Positions 1 to 9,440 of a DNA stretch of 64,000 nt are shown in pieces (the stretch's first letter is position 1; each line of letters opens with the position of its first letter). The stretch lies in assembly GCA_000163995.1 (NCBI GenBank), contig CM000855.1:1489010-1553009 (forward strand), written 5' to 3'. Below the pieces are notes generated by a model. That model ran no database searches. It saw only the letters and a list, made by a program, of their open reading frames with translations, and was not told the DNA's origin. The stretch comes from Campylobacter jejuni subsp. jejuni 414 (GTDB lineage Bacteria; Campylobacterota; Campylobacteria; Campylobacterales; Campylobacteraceae). The position numbers were made by a program, and so were the translations under genes.

Positions 1-2302
1 CAAGACATTGTTTTAAGCTTTCTTTTTGAGCTTGTGTATTTTGCATTCTTTCATAAGTTAAAGCTTGCGTATATAAAGCCCTTGCTCTATCTTCATCTGA
101 AAGTTTTAACTTAAGCAAATCTGTTAAAACAGCCAAACTTTCTTCATTTTTATTAATTTTAGCCAAAGTATCAAGATACATAAATTCTAAACTAGGACTA
201 AAAAGATTTATACCTTTAAAATTTTGATAATCAATAGCCTTAGGTGCGTAAGTTAAAATCGTTGCTTGCATATTATGATCATTAGCATAAGAAAGTAAAG
301 CATCATAGGCTTCTACCATACTAAAATTCATTGGAAAACTTTCCAAAATTTGCAAAATTTTAATAGCTTGATTATAGTCATTTAAATGCAATAAAGATAA
401 AAATTGCAAATAATAAGCCTTAAAATTTTCATCATCACTTTTTAAAATTCTAGAATGAGCTATATCTTTAGAAATTTTAATCACCTGAGAATATTGTTTA
501 TTACCAAAAAGAATAGATGCTTTTTGAAGACCATAAAATATAGAATCTTCATTATAATTTTTATCTATATAATCAAGTGCTTGTTCAACATTAGAAGTTC
601 TGATAAGACAAGCTAACATTTGTTTCTTATTGTCAATTTTTTGACCTATATCATAAGCACTAAAACGCATAAAAATATTTGCAGCATTTATACAATTATC
701 AGCTTTTATTGCATTTTTTAAATCATTAATAGCTGCTTTCTCTAAAAATTGAGTAGCATTTGGAATTTTTTTACTTTCTATCAGATCTTTATAAGCTAAA
801 ATAGCACTGAAATTTCCCTCTTTATAATAAAGTGCAACATCTTCATCTAAAGCTTTATTTACAATATTCTCATCTTTATTTGCATATTGTTTCATTAAAT
901 CTGTGTAACGCTGATGCAAAAAGCTTGCATTATTATCACCTAAAGCAAAGAACACCTCATCGCTTGCTTTTTTAATTTCATCCAAATACTTGCCATCTAG
1001 ATAATCATCCATATACAAATCAAGATATTTTTTAGCATCACCAAATCTGTTAGTATGTGATAAAACCAAGGCTAAATCTTTTAAAGTTTCTTCATAATTT
1101 GGTTCAAGTTTAGACATTTTAGCAAAAGTATCTTCATAAATACTTGCACTTATATCAAATTGTCCTTTTTGATCAAATAATTTAGCAAGTTCCAAAGATC
1201 TTGGAATATCTTTTCCAAAATATTCAGGATTGGCTTTTAAAATGGTGTTAATATACTCTATAGCTTTATCTGTTTGCTCATTTAAAAGCAAATTCTTTGC
1301 CAAACTCATAGCTGCCCTTGCGGCTAAATCTAAATTTTTTGTATTAAAATAAGTATTTTCATAGATATTTACAGCTTTTTCTTTTTCGTTTAAATTATAA
1401 ATATAATCTGCATAATCAAGTTTTGATAATTGGGTGAAATAATTATTGGGCTGTTCATTATCTAAAATCGACATTATATATTCAACATCTGCACGTTGAG
1501 CCAAGGCAATATAAGTTTTTAACATTATATGTAAAACTTCTGAAAAATTTCTATCACTTGTAAAAGTACGCATCCAATTTTTAGCATCATCAATCATCTT
1601 TTCTAAAATTTGCTGATCCCGCATACTTGGATCTTGAGTATAAAGTTTATTTTGAGCTCTTAATTTATATAACATAAATTCACTAGTGAAAATACTACTA
1701 CGATATCTATTGATAGCATTTTGTGCATCAGTTACTACTTGATTATAATTAGCTTTGTCATACTCTTTTTTAATACGCAAATATGTATTAATATCCGCAC
1801 TTTGTGGAATAATAACAGGATTAGAATTTAAATCTAAAGCCCCAACATAAGGCAAGCTTTCGTGTGGAAAATTGATATTAAAATTAAGTCCATCATAATC
1901 CCTAATAGGCACTAGTTCTGGTGCGAAAACAAAAGTAAAAGCTTTACTCTTATGTGAATTTGACAAACTAAGTTCTTTATCTATATAGATATTTTGAGCT
2001 GTATCAAACATTCTTGCTTGCATCTTTGGTAAAATAATCATTTTAATTTTTTGAGCTTCTTGTATAAATTTTAAATCAAAAGCAGAAAAACTCTGATCTT
2101 TTAATTGATTATCGACCATACCTACGATATCACATTCAAAATGAACTTTTGCTTCGGTAATAAATTTTTGACAAGTAAATTCTAAATCGTTACTTGCATG
2201 CAAAACGGCAAAAGCTTGATTGTTTTCACGACCCGTATTTAAAACAAGCTCAAAAGCAAAAATATGTAAAAAACTTAATAAAATTAAAAATAATATTCTC
2301 AT
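1..2302 (-). CDS. pflA: PflA, paralysed-flagellum protein (3' end outside window)
   Basis: The frame is open from an ATG at 2302 down to the window edge, about 767 codons, close to the roughly 790 residues expected, so only the C-terminus is missing. The N-terminus begins MRILFLILLSFLHIFAFE, a typical signal peptide. The remainder is helical, Asn/Lys/Asp-rich and reads as repeated helical (TPR/SEL1-like) segments. In C. jejuni PflA is a periplasmic protein of the large flagellar motor scaffold, and mutants build flagella that do not rotate. It lies 21 nt after nuoN on the same strand with no visible terminator. No Shine-Dalgarno sequence precedes the ATG, but an extended -10-like TGCTATAAT ends 6 nt upstream. 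Identification rests on position and overall character; confidence is high. Confidence 0.88.
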   Translation of the reverse strand, partial: MRILFLILLSFLHIFAFELVLNTGRENNQAFAVLHASNDLEFTCQKFITEAKVHFECDIVGMVDNQLKDQSFSAFDLKFIQEAQKIKMIILPKMQARMFDTAQNIYIDKELSLSNSHKSKAFTFVFAPELVPIRDYDGLNFNINFPHESLPYVGALDLNSNPVIIPQSADINTYLRIKKEYDKANYNQVVTDAQNAINRYRSSIFTSEFMLYKLRAQNKLYTQDPSMRDQQILEKMIDDAKNWMRTFTSDRNFSEVLHIMLKTYIALAQRADVEYIMSILDNEQPNNYFTQLSKLDYADYIYNLNEKEKAVNIYENTYFNTKNLDLAARAAMSLAKNLLLNEQTDKAIEYINTILKANPEYFGKDIPRSLELAKLFDQKGQFDISASIYEDTFAKMSKLEPNYEETLKDLALVLSHTNRFGDAKKYLDLYMDDYLDGKYLDEIKKASDEVFFALGDNNASFLHQRYTDLMKQYANKDENIVNKALDEDVALYYKEGNFSAILAYKDLIESKKIPNATQFLEKAAINDLKNAIKADNCINAANIFMRFSAYDIGQKIDNKKQMLACLIRTSNVEQALDYIDKNYNEDSIFYGLQKASILFGNKQYSQVIKISKDIAHSRILKSDDENFKAYYLQFLSLLHLNDYNQAIKILQILESFPMNFSMVEAYDALLSYANDHNMQATILTYAPKAIDYQNFKGINLFSPSLEFMYLDTLAKINKNEESLAVLTDLLKLKLSDEDRARALYTQALTYERMQNTQAQKESLKQCL

Positions 2303-2308
2303 AAAGCA

Positions 2309-2314
2309 ATTATA
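2309..2314 (-). promoter_or_regulatory. Possible -10 element directly before pflA
   Basis: On the minus strand the nuoN-pflA gap contains TTTTGCTATAAT, a perfect TATAAT with a TGC extension, ending 6 nt before the pflA ATG. Transcription would start at or next to the A of the ATG, which would give a leaderless mRNA. The gap has no ribosome-binding sequence. This is inferred from sequence only. Confidence 0.4.
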
Positions 2315-2323
2315 GCAAAACTC

Positions 2324-3712
2324 TTACAACATTAACAATATAGCAAAAGTATTTGCATAAACACAAAAAGCTAAAATAAAATTTTGTATAAAACTAAATT
2401 TAATATTATGAATCCTATTGTTTTTTATAAATAAAGCATGGATTAAAATTTTTAAATAGGCATAAAGCATAATAACAGAAGACAAAGCCACAAAAAGTGC
2501 CAAATACCAATATCCATTTAAAATTGCTGTATTTAAAATCATAAATTTACCCCAAAATACACCAAAAGGCGGGATACCTGCCAAAGAAAGCACACTAATA
2601 CTCAAACAAAAAGCAGTTAAAGGTTTTTTAACTAAAAGTCCATTTAAACTCTCATAAGAATTATTCTCATAATTGCTTAAAATCATAAATACAGCATAGT
2701 TTGCAAAAGCAAATAAAGTCCAATATCCAAAAATCGCAAGTAAAATTCCATCAAAATTTTGCTCTTTTAATAAAGGAATACAAGCTACCAAAACTAAAGA
2801 AGAATGCACCACAGAGCTATAAGCAAACATTTTTTTGATATTGTTTTGACTTAAAGCCGCAAAAGCGCCTATAAACATAGAAAAAATTGTTAAAACTATT
2901 ATGATATATTCAAAACCTGTATTATTTAAAAAATCAAAAAGACGAATAATCACGACCAACATTGCAACTTTTGGCACAACTGAAATAAAAGCAACTAAAT
3001 TTGTATGGGCTGCATAATACACATCTTTAAGCCAGAAATGAAAAGGTGCTAAAGAAAGCTTGATCGCACAAAGAACAAAAATCATCACTCCAGCACCCAA
3101 AAGCATAGGGTCTTTTTGAAATTCATTTTTCAATGCTAAATTAGCAGATAAATCCAAAGTTCCTGTTTTTAAATAAATAAAAGCTATAGCCATAACAAAA
3201 AATCCAGCTCCTACAGCCGCCACACTAAAATATTTTATCGCACTTGAAATAGCATTATCACTTCCACGCATTGCTATTAAGGTATAAAGCGCTAAAGAAG
3301 AACTTTCAAGTCCTATAAAAATAAGCACTAAATTTGAACTTGAAACCATCAAAAGCAAGGAAGCGATCATAAATAAAAACAAAGCATAAAATTCACCTTG
3401 ATTTTCTTCTTTTTGCATTAAAAGATATAAAAAAGAAAAACATAAAATTACCAAAGAAGCACAAAAAGAAATAATATCATTATTTAAAGTAGCTAAAAAA
3501 GCTTTTGCTTCTAAGCCTTGGGCATTTGCGTTGTTTAAAATTAAAAAAACACTTACAATTAAAGATAAAGAACTTATACCAATATAAAACGATCGGTGAA
3601 ATTTCCAAAAACCAGAACAAAGCAAAAGAACGATTGCAGATACAATTAAAAATAAAAATGGATAAGATAAGCTTATATTTAAAAGTTCTAAATTTAAAAA
3701 ATTATTTAACAT
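2324..3712 (-). CDS. nuoN: NADH-quinone oxidoreductase-type complex I subunit NuoN
   Basis: A 462-residue polytopic membrane protein with about 14 hydrophobic segments, one of three antiporter-like proton-pumping subunits of the complex I membrane arm. The key acidic residue of the fifth helix is visible in the motif GLESSSLALY (Glu136), and lysine-bearing helices follow around residues 215-230 (IKLSLAPFHFW). It is the last nuo gene; its start overlaps the end of nuoM by 11 nt, implying translational coupling. Length is normal for the family. No lesion is seen. Confidence 0.96.
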   Translation of the reverse strand: MLNNFLNLELLNISLSYPFLFLIVSAIVLLLCSGFWKFHRSFYIGISSLSLIVSVFLILNNANAQGLEAKAFLATLNNDIISFCASLVILCFSFLYLLMQKEENQGEFYALFLFMIASLLLMVSSSNLVLIFIGLESSSLALYTLIAMRGSDNAISSAIKYFSVAAVGAGFFVMAIAFIYLKTGTLDLSANLALKNEFQKDPMLLGAGVMIFVLCAIKLSLAPFHFWLKDVYYAAHTNLVAFISVVPKVAMLVVIIRLFDFLNNTGFEYIIIVLTIFSMFIGAFAALSQNNIKKMFAYSSVVHSSLVLVACIPLLKEQNFDGILLAIFGYWTLFAFANYAVFMILSNYENNSYESLNGLLVKKPLTAFCLSISVLSLAGIPPFGVFWGKFMILNTAILNGYWYLALFVALSSVIMLYAYLKILIHALFIKNNRIHNIKFSFIQNFILAFCVYANTFAILLML

Positions 3713-5189
3713 TTGCTTCTCCTATTTTGGATAAAAAATCTAAAGTATTTTGCTCAACAGCTCTAATATTCATTGTTTTTATAAGATTATCCACATCTTT
3801 TTGTATAGGCTTTAAAAGCGTATTTGGCATAAGTCCTAACCCAAAAATGATTATCACCACACACACAAGTGCTACTACTTCTCTAAAACGTAAAGAAAAC
3901 GCTTCTATAACGCTTTCTCCTTGCATGAAAAATATTTTTCTAAACACTGCAAACATATAAATCGCCCCTAAAATAATCACCAAACCTGCTAAAAAAGCAT
4001 AGAATAAATTAATTTTTGCTATACCTAGAAGAATTAAAAACTCTCCTACAAAAGAAATAGTTAAAGGCAAAGAAACACTAGCAAGCAAAATTAACATAAA
4101 GAAAATTGAAAATAAAGGTGCTTTTTTAGCCAAGGAGTGATAAAAAGCGATATCATGAGTATGATATCTTTGATATAAAACCTCAATCATTAAAAATAAA
4201 ACCCCTGTAACAACACCATGTGCAAACATATAAAAAACCGCACCACTAATGCCCAAAGCATTTAAAGAAAAAATTCCTAAAATCATCACACCAAGATGCG
4301 AAATAGAACTATAAGCAATCAATTCCTTGATATTTTCTGTTTTATAAGCAATTAAGGCATTATAAACAATACTAACTATACACAAAGCTATAATTAAAGG
4401 CATAAAATACACACTCGCATCAGGAAAAAGGGGTAAGCAAAAAAGCAAAAATCCAAAAGGAGCCATTTTAAAAACCACAAGCATCACAGAAACAAGCACA
4501 GGTGAATTTGCATAAACCTTAGGTGCCCAAGTATGAAGTGGAAATAACGGAGCTTTGATAGCAAAAGCGATAAAGAAAGCTCCAAAAAGTAAAAGTTGTT
4601 CTGTGAAATTTACTGCCGAGGCATTATTTTTCCAAATTTCTAAGTCAAAAGTGAAAATATTTAAAAGCTGATAATTTAAATAAGCTTGATAAATTAAGGC
4701 TACAAGCATTAAAATTGAACCTGCAAAAGCATAGATAAAAAACTTTACCCCTGCTCTAAAATCCTTACCATAAACCCCCATGATATAAAGCAAAGGCAAA
4801 AGAGAAAATTCCCAAAAAACATAAAATAACAAACCATCTTTTGCACTAAAAAGCCCCATAATAGCAAATTCTAGAAAGAAAATACAAGAAGCAAGGGCTT
4901 TTTGTTCCACCTTTAAAAATAAAAAACTTAAAAATATCATCAAAGAGCTTAAAAGCATTAATACAAGTGCAATGCTATCCACTCCTATATGAAAGCTAAA
5001 AAATTTTAAAATTTTAAAAGAAATATTATAATCAAAGCTTGTTCCTTGCAAAAAATCTGCAAAAATATCCAAATTTAAAGCTAAAATCATAAAACTTACA
5101 ACAAGGCTAAAAACCTTAACGCCTCCACGATTTAAAAGCAAAACCACAAAAGCAGCAATCAAAGGAAAAAATATCAAATAATTTAGCAT
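3702..5189 (-). CDS. nuoM: Complex I antiporter-like subunit NuoM
   Basis: A 495-residue polytopic membrane subunit of the proton-pumping arm. The signature FYVFWEFSLLPLL places the essential Glu at residue 127, and KAPLFPLHTWAPKVY (around residues 213-227) is the conserved lysine helix and loop of the Mrp-antiporter family. It starts one base after the end of nuoL on the transcript and overlaps nuoN by 11 nt. Full length. Confidence 0.97.
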   Translation of the reverse strand: MLNYLIFFPLIAAFVVLLLNRGGVKVFSLVVSFMILALNLDIFADFLQGTSFDYNISFKILKFFSFHIGVDSIALVLMLLSSLMIFLSFLFLKVEQKALASCIFFLEFAIMGLFSAKDGLLFYVFWEFSLLPLLYIMGVYGKDFRAGVKFFIYAFAGSILMLVALIYQAYLNYQLLNIFTFDLEIWKNNASAVNFTEQLLLFGAFFIAFAIKAPLFPLHTWAPKVYANSPVLVSVMLVVFKMAPFGFLLFCLPLFPDASVYFMPLIIALCIVSIVYNALIAYKTENIKELIAYSSISHLGVMILGIFSLNALGISGAVFYMFAHGVVTGVLFLMIEVLYQRYHTHDIAFYHSLAKKAPLFSIFFMLILLASVSLPLTISFVGEFLILLGIAKINLFYAFLAGLVIILGAIYMFAVFRKIFFMQGESVIEAFSLRFREVVALVCVVIIIFGLGLMPNTLLKPIQKDVDNLIKTMNIRAVEQNTLDFLSKIGEANVK

Positions 5190-5190
5190 T

Positions 5191-6981
5191 TTACACCACC
5201 CATACCAAAATCAGTAAAATCACAAAAGCTGCTACCAAAAATCTAAGCATTAAATTTAAGCTATTTGGCATAATCATTTTTTTTGAAATGCTTTGAGAAT
5301 AAAAAGCGATTTTTTCAACTACTCTATCAAAAATATAAAGATCACAATGTCTTAAAATCACACATAAACTTTCATATTTTGAAACTATAAATTGATGATA
5401 AAATTTAGGGATAAAATAATCATTACTTAAAAGTTTATGAATTTTATTTTCTTCAATACTCTCTTTAAACCAAGAATTTTTATAAGCAAAAATAGCCAAA
5501 ATCACACCCAAAATAGCCGCCACACTCGCACAAATCATAACAATTTGATTTTGTGCATCAATAAAGACTAATTTCGTGCTTAAATATTCAAAAAAGCTAT
5601 ATTCAAAAAATCCCGCAATGATAGCTAAAATCATCAAAGGACTCATAGCTAAAAGTGCGATTTTACTTGCTTCATGCGGATGTTCATTATGTCTTGAAGG
5701 AGTAAAAAACACTAACATTAAAAGTCTAAAGCTATAAAATGCTGTTAAAAAAGCTGCAATCAAAAGCACTAAAAAAATACCATGATGAAAAGAAATAAAA
5801 GAATATCCTAAAATCAAATCTTTAGAGAAAAACCCTGCAAAAGGATAAATTCCTGCTAAAGCTAGAGTTCCTATACACATAAAAATAGCTGTAAATTTTA
5901 AAGGTTTAAAAAGCCCTCCCATTTTTTTAATGTCTAATTTATCATTCATAGCATGCATTACATTTCCAGCACCCAAGAAAAGTAAAGATTTGAAAAAAGC
6001 ATGAGTAGCTAAATGAAATAAAGCTATACTATAAGCTCCAAGTCCTGCAGCTACAAACATATATCCAAGTTGTGATAAAGTAGAATAAGCAATAATACGT
6101 TTTAAATCTCTAGCCACCAAAGCCATAGAAGCTGCAAAAATCGCTACAAAAGCTCCAAGTAAAGCAATAATATAAGAAATTTCAGGAACTAAATCATAAA
6201 TCGTACTCGCACGAATAACTAAATAAACTCCTGCTGTTACCATGGTTGCTGCATGAATTAATGCAGAAACAGGAGTTGGCCCTGCCATAGCATCAGCAAG
6301 CCAAGTGTGAAAAGGAAATTGTGCAGATTTTCCCATAGCTCCTATAAACAAACAAGCTGCAATTAAAATTAGAACATTGTGATCTAAGCTTTGTACCATG
6401 GAAAAAACCTCATCGTATTTTAATGTTCCAGCTTGCAAATAAAGCCAAAAAATTCCCAAAAGCATACCTAAATCTGCGATACGATTCATAATAAAAGCTT
6501 CATTAGCTGCAAAAGAATAAATATTGTTTTTATACCAAAAACCTATAAGCAACCAAGAGCAAAGTCCCACGCCTTCCCAACCTACAAAAAGTCCTAAAAA
6601 GTTATCACTCATAACTAAAAAAAGCATAGAAAAGACAAAAAGTCCTAAATAAGCAAAAAATTTATTAAAACCCTCATCATGAGCCATATAAAAAATACTA
6701 TAAAAATGCACACAAGTTGCTACAATACCCACAACACTCATCATAGTAAGTGAAATAGCATCTATATCAAAACCAAAATTAACCCCGGCAAACCATTCAA
6801 ATAAACTCACATTAAAAGCTTTATTGCAAAAAAATAAATATAAAGAACAAAAAGCACTTAAAGCGACTAAAAGCGAGCAAATTATCCCTACGAATTGTTT
6901 TTTCTCGCTCAAAGCAAAACAACTTGCAAATAAAAAAGCTATAAAAGGACTAAAAAGTGAAATCAAAGCTAAATTCTGCAT
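5191..6981 (-). CDS. nuoL: Complex I antiporter-like subunit NuoL
   Basis: A 596-residue distal antiporter-like subunit of the membrane arm. Conserved features are GWEGVGLCSWLLIGFWY with the essential Glu at residue 136 and the AQFPFHTWLADAMAGPTPVSALIHAATMV block around residues 221-249. The C-terminal 100 residues contain the amphipathic segment and final anchoring helix that form the lateral helix in known structures. It sits between nuoK and nuoM with one-base spacers. Full length. Confidence 0.97.
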   Translation of the reverse strand: MQNLALISLFSPFIAFLFASCFALSEKKQFVGIICSLLVALSAFCSLYLFFCNKAFNVSLFEWFAGVNFGFDIDAISLTMMSVVGIVATCVHFYSIFYMAHDEGFNKFFAYLGLFVFSMLFLVMSDNFLGLFVGWEGVGLCSWLLIGFWYKNNIYSFAANEAFIMNRIADLGMLLGIFWLYLQAGTLKYDEVFSMVQSLDHNVLILIAACLFIGAMGKSAQFPFHTWLADAMAGPTPVSALIHAATMVTAGVYLVIRASTIYDLVPEISYIIALLGAFVAIFAASMALVARDLKRIIAYSTLSQLGYMFVAAGLGAYSIALFHLATHAFFKSLLFLGAGNVMHAMNDKLDIKKMGGLFKPLKFTAIFMCIGTLALAGIYPFAGFFSKDLILGYSFISFHHGIFLVLLIAAFLTAFYSFRLLMLVFFTPSRHNEHPHEASKIALLAMSPLMILAIIAGFFEYSFFEYLSTKLVFIDAQNQIVMICASVAAILGVILAIFAYKNSWFKESIEENKIHKLLSNDYFIPKFYHQFIVSKYESLCVILRHCDLYIFDRVVEKIAFYSQSISKKMIMPNSLNLMLRFLVAAFVILLILVWVV

Positions 6982-6982
6982 A

Positions 6983-7279
6983 CTAAGCCTCCACTTCTTT
7001 TAAACTTTGTAGCTCTAAAGTGCCTTTTCTTCTATACCAAAGTACACACAAGGCTATACCTACAGCCACTTCACAAGCTGCCACACCCATAATAAAAAGT
7101 GCAAAAACTTGTCCATTTAAGTCATTATGCATTTTAGAAGCTGCTACTAAAGCCAAATTGGCACTGTTTAATAAAATTTCACTGGAAATAAAAAGCATAA
7201 TGAGATTTTGTCTTTTTAAAACCCCTACAAGCCCTATTACAAACATTAAAATAGCTACGAAAAAATACTTTTCTATCAT
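6983..7279 (-). CDS. nuoK: Complex I membrane subunit NuoK
   Basis: A 98-residue three-helix membrane protein. Two conserved acidic residues of the proton pathway are visible, one in SSEILLNSANL (helix 2) and one in AACEVAVGIAL (helix 3). Its ATG overlaps the nuoJ stop by 4 nt. Length matches the family (about 100 residues). Confidence 0.96.
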   Translation of the reverse strand: MIEKYFFVAILMFVIGLVGVLKRQNLIMLFISSEILLNSANLALVAASKMHNDLNGQVFALFIMGVAACEVAVGIALCVLWYRRKGTLELQSLKEVEA

Positions 7280-7794
7280 TGTTTTTCCTTTGTAAGCTCT
7301 TTATGAGTAAGAGTGATGGCACAAACTAAAGCAATTAAAAGCAAAATAGCTATAAATTCAAAAGCTAAAAGATATTTTGAAAAAATTGCTAAAGCAAGTT
7401 GTTTATTAAAATCAAACAAAGCAAGATCATTTAAAGCCAAATCTGTGCTAACACTTTGGTATTTAAAGCCTATAAACATAGCCAAAAGCAAAACTGCACT
7501 TAAAATTACTAAACCAAAAAAACTTTTCTTAGCTTTGAGCTGTTCTTTAAATTCTTTAGAAGCATCAAAAAACATCATCGCAAAACTATAAAGCCCAAGC
7601 ACAGCTCCGCTATAAACGATGATTTGTATCACACCTAAAAACTCTGCATCAAGTAAAAAATAAAATCCTGATAAAAACACCATTCCACCCGCTAAAGCTG
7701 AAAGAGAATAAAGCATATTTTTACTTAAAACCGCAATACCAAAAAAACCTAAAACCACTACGCTAAAAAACACAAAAGCTAAATTTTCTATCAT
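7276..7794 (-). CDS. nuoJ: Complex I membrane subunit NuoJ
   Basis: A 172-residue membrane protein with five hydrophobic segments. The conserved [19 protein letters not shown] stretch (around residues 56-74) is the pi-bulge helix that links the quinone site to the pumping modules in known complex I structures. It overlaps nuoI upstream and nuoK downstream by 4 nt each, as expected for a tightly coupled operon. Confidence 0.95.
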   Translation of the reverse strand: MIENLAFVFFSVVVLGFFGIAVLSKNMLYSLSALAGGMVFLSGFYFLLDAEFLGVIQIIVYSGAVLGLYSFAMMFFDASKEFKEQLKAKKSFFGLVILSAVLLLAMFIGFKYQSVSTDLALNDLALFDFNKQLALAIFSKYLLAFEFIAILLLIALVCAITLTHKELTKEKQ

Positions 7795-8432
7795 TTGTTT
7801 TCTCCTTGCTCTTGTATATTTTGACTTTCTAAAGCCCTTTCTTGCATCATATCATAATAATTTGGCGTTTTTTTAACCCACAAATTGGCATCCTTTCTAA
7901 GACTCCCCGCCCCTTCAAATTCAACTTGATTTTTAAGCTTGTCAATAGGAGTTAAAAAATCTTGTTTATAACCAAAATAAGATCTTTGTTCAGCTGCATT
8001 TTCATACTCTGTTCCATGCACTATAGCAAGTTCAGGACAAACTTCAGCACAAAAACCACAATAAATACAACGCCCCAAATTAATACTATAATTGCTCACC
8101 TTTTTACGCCCATTTTCGTCTAAAGAAGTTTCCATCCTAATACAATTACTGATGCAAATTTTTTCACAAAGCCCACAACCTATACATCTTTCATTTTCAC
8201 TTTCTATAAAACGCATCAAACGATGAACAGCACGGTAACGATTATCAAGTTTTACTTTTTCAAAGGGATATTTAATCGTGGCACTATTGTTTCTTTTGAG
8301 TAATTCTCTCATCATCACAAAAAGCCCTACAAAAAGCTCTAGTTTAACACTTCTACGCAAAGCTTGTAAAATTTTCTCCCAAGTGCTAATAGGAGTTTTT
8401 CTTTTCTCATCTACTAAATAATAATTTTTCAT
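7791..8432 (-). CDS. nuoI: Complex I 2x[4Fe-4S] subunit NuoI
   Basis: A 213-residue peripheral-arm subunit. Two ferredoxin motifs are intact: [15 protein letters not shown] around residue 78 and [13 protein letters not shown] around residue 122, binding clusters N6a and N6b that pass electrons to NuoB. The 45-residue N-terminal region and the C-terminal tail after residue 170 are longer than in E. coli NuoI. It lies 9 nt after nuoH and overlaps nuoJ by 4 nt. Confidence 0.96.
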   Translation of the reverse strand: MKNYYLVDEKRKTPISTWEKILQALRRSVKLELFVGLFVMMRELLKRNNSATIKYPFEKVKLDNRYRAVHRLMRFIESENERCIGCGLCEKICISNCIRMETSLDENGRKKVSNYSINLGRCIYCGFCAEVCPELAIVHGTEYENAAEQRSYFGYKQDFLTPIDKLKNQVEFEGAGSLRKDANLWVKKTPNYYDMMQERALESQNIQEQGENK

Positions 8433-8441
8433 ATCAAACTC

Positions 8442-9440
8442 CTATAAAAGAACTGCTAAAGCAGTAATTAAAAGGTTTAAAACCGCTAAAGGGATTAAAA
8501 TCAAATAGCACATTTTCATCACTTGATCAGGACGCAATTGTGGAAAAGCTGCTCTTGCCCAAAAATACCAAAAGAAAATAAAACTTGATTTTACTATCAT
8601 CATAATCCAACCAGGAATGATCCAAAAGCTATTAAAACCCCCTAAAAACAAAAGAGTTACTAAAATAGCTCCAGCTATCATAGAAGCATATTCACCTATA
8701 AAAAACATACCCCATCTTAAACCTGAATACTCTGTTCCATAACCTGCTACAATTTCAGCGTCATTTTCTGTTAAGCAAAGCGGAGTTCTATTAGTCTCTA
8801 TAAATAAAGCAATCACAAAAAGCACAAAAGCTAAAGGTTGCTTAAAAATAAGCCAAGAAAAAAATCCATCACTTTGATAATTGTTAATATCCACCAAAGA
8901 AAAAGAACCCACAAGCATCACAATGGCAATTAAAGCCAAAGCTCCCACGCTTTCATAAGAAATAATAGCCACAAGTCCTCTTGCAGCACCTAAAATCGAC
9001 CATTTATTATTGCTTGCAAGTCCACCTAAAAACACCGCATAAAAACAAAGTCCTGAAGTACCGATCACAAAAAGTAAAGCCACGTTAATATCTGCTACTA
9101 TGGGCTGAATCACCATTCCAAACAAAGTAAATTCAGGCAACATAGGAATAGCTGCTAAAGAAACAAAAGCACAAATAGCAGAAATCAAAGGCGCTATGGC
9201 AAAAATAAATTTTTGCGAATTTGAAGGGATGATATCTTCTTTAGTAAAAAGTTTTATCATATCTGCTACCAACTGAATCAAACCAAAAGGTCCTACCATA
9301 TCAGGCCCTATGCGTCTTTGAAAATACGCCAAAACCTTTCTTTCAGCATAAGTTGCAAGACCTGCTAAACTCGCAAATACTGCAATGACAATAATACATT
9401 TAATCAAAGTTTCCAAAGCAAAAAAAGCAAAATCACTCAT
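8442..9440 (-). CDS. nuoH: Complex I quinone-site membrane subunit NuoH
   Basis: A 332-residue membrane protein of eight or so helices that forms part of the quinone chamber. Conserved segments are AERKVLAYFQRRIGPDMVGP (around residues 32-51), the acidic loop FIETNRTPLCLTENDAEIVAGY and the C-terminal WARAAFPQLRPDQVM. It overlaps the nuoG stop by 8 nt. Full length. Confidence 0.97.
   Translation of the reverse strand: MSDFAFFALETLIKCIIVIAVFASLAGLATYAERKVLAYFQRRIGPDMVGPFGLIQLVADMIKLFTKEDIIPSNSQKFIFAIAPLISAICAFVSLAAIPMLPEFTLFGMVIQPIVADINVALLFVIGTSGLCFYAVFLGGLASNNKWSILGAARGLVAIISYESVGALALIAIVMLVGSFSLVDINNYQSDGFFSWLIFKQPLAFVLFVIALFIETNRTPLCLTENDAEIVAGYGTEYSGLRWGMFFIGEYASMIAGAILVTLLFLGGFNSFWIIPGWIMMIVKSSFIFFWYFWARAAFPQLRPDQVMKMCYLILIPLAVLNLLITALAVLL

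Noticed and set aside
3505-3960. 151-codon plus-strand frame over the nuoN/nuoM junction
   Set aside because: Antisense to two conserved complex I genes; Lys/Ser/Thr-rich composition and no ribosome site.
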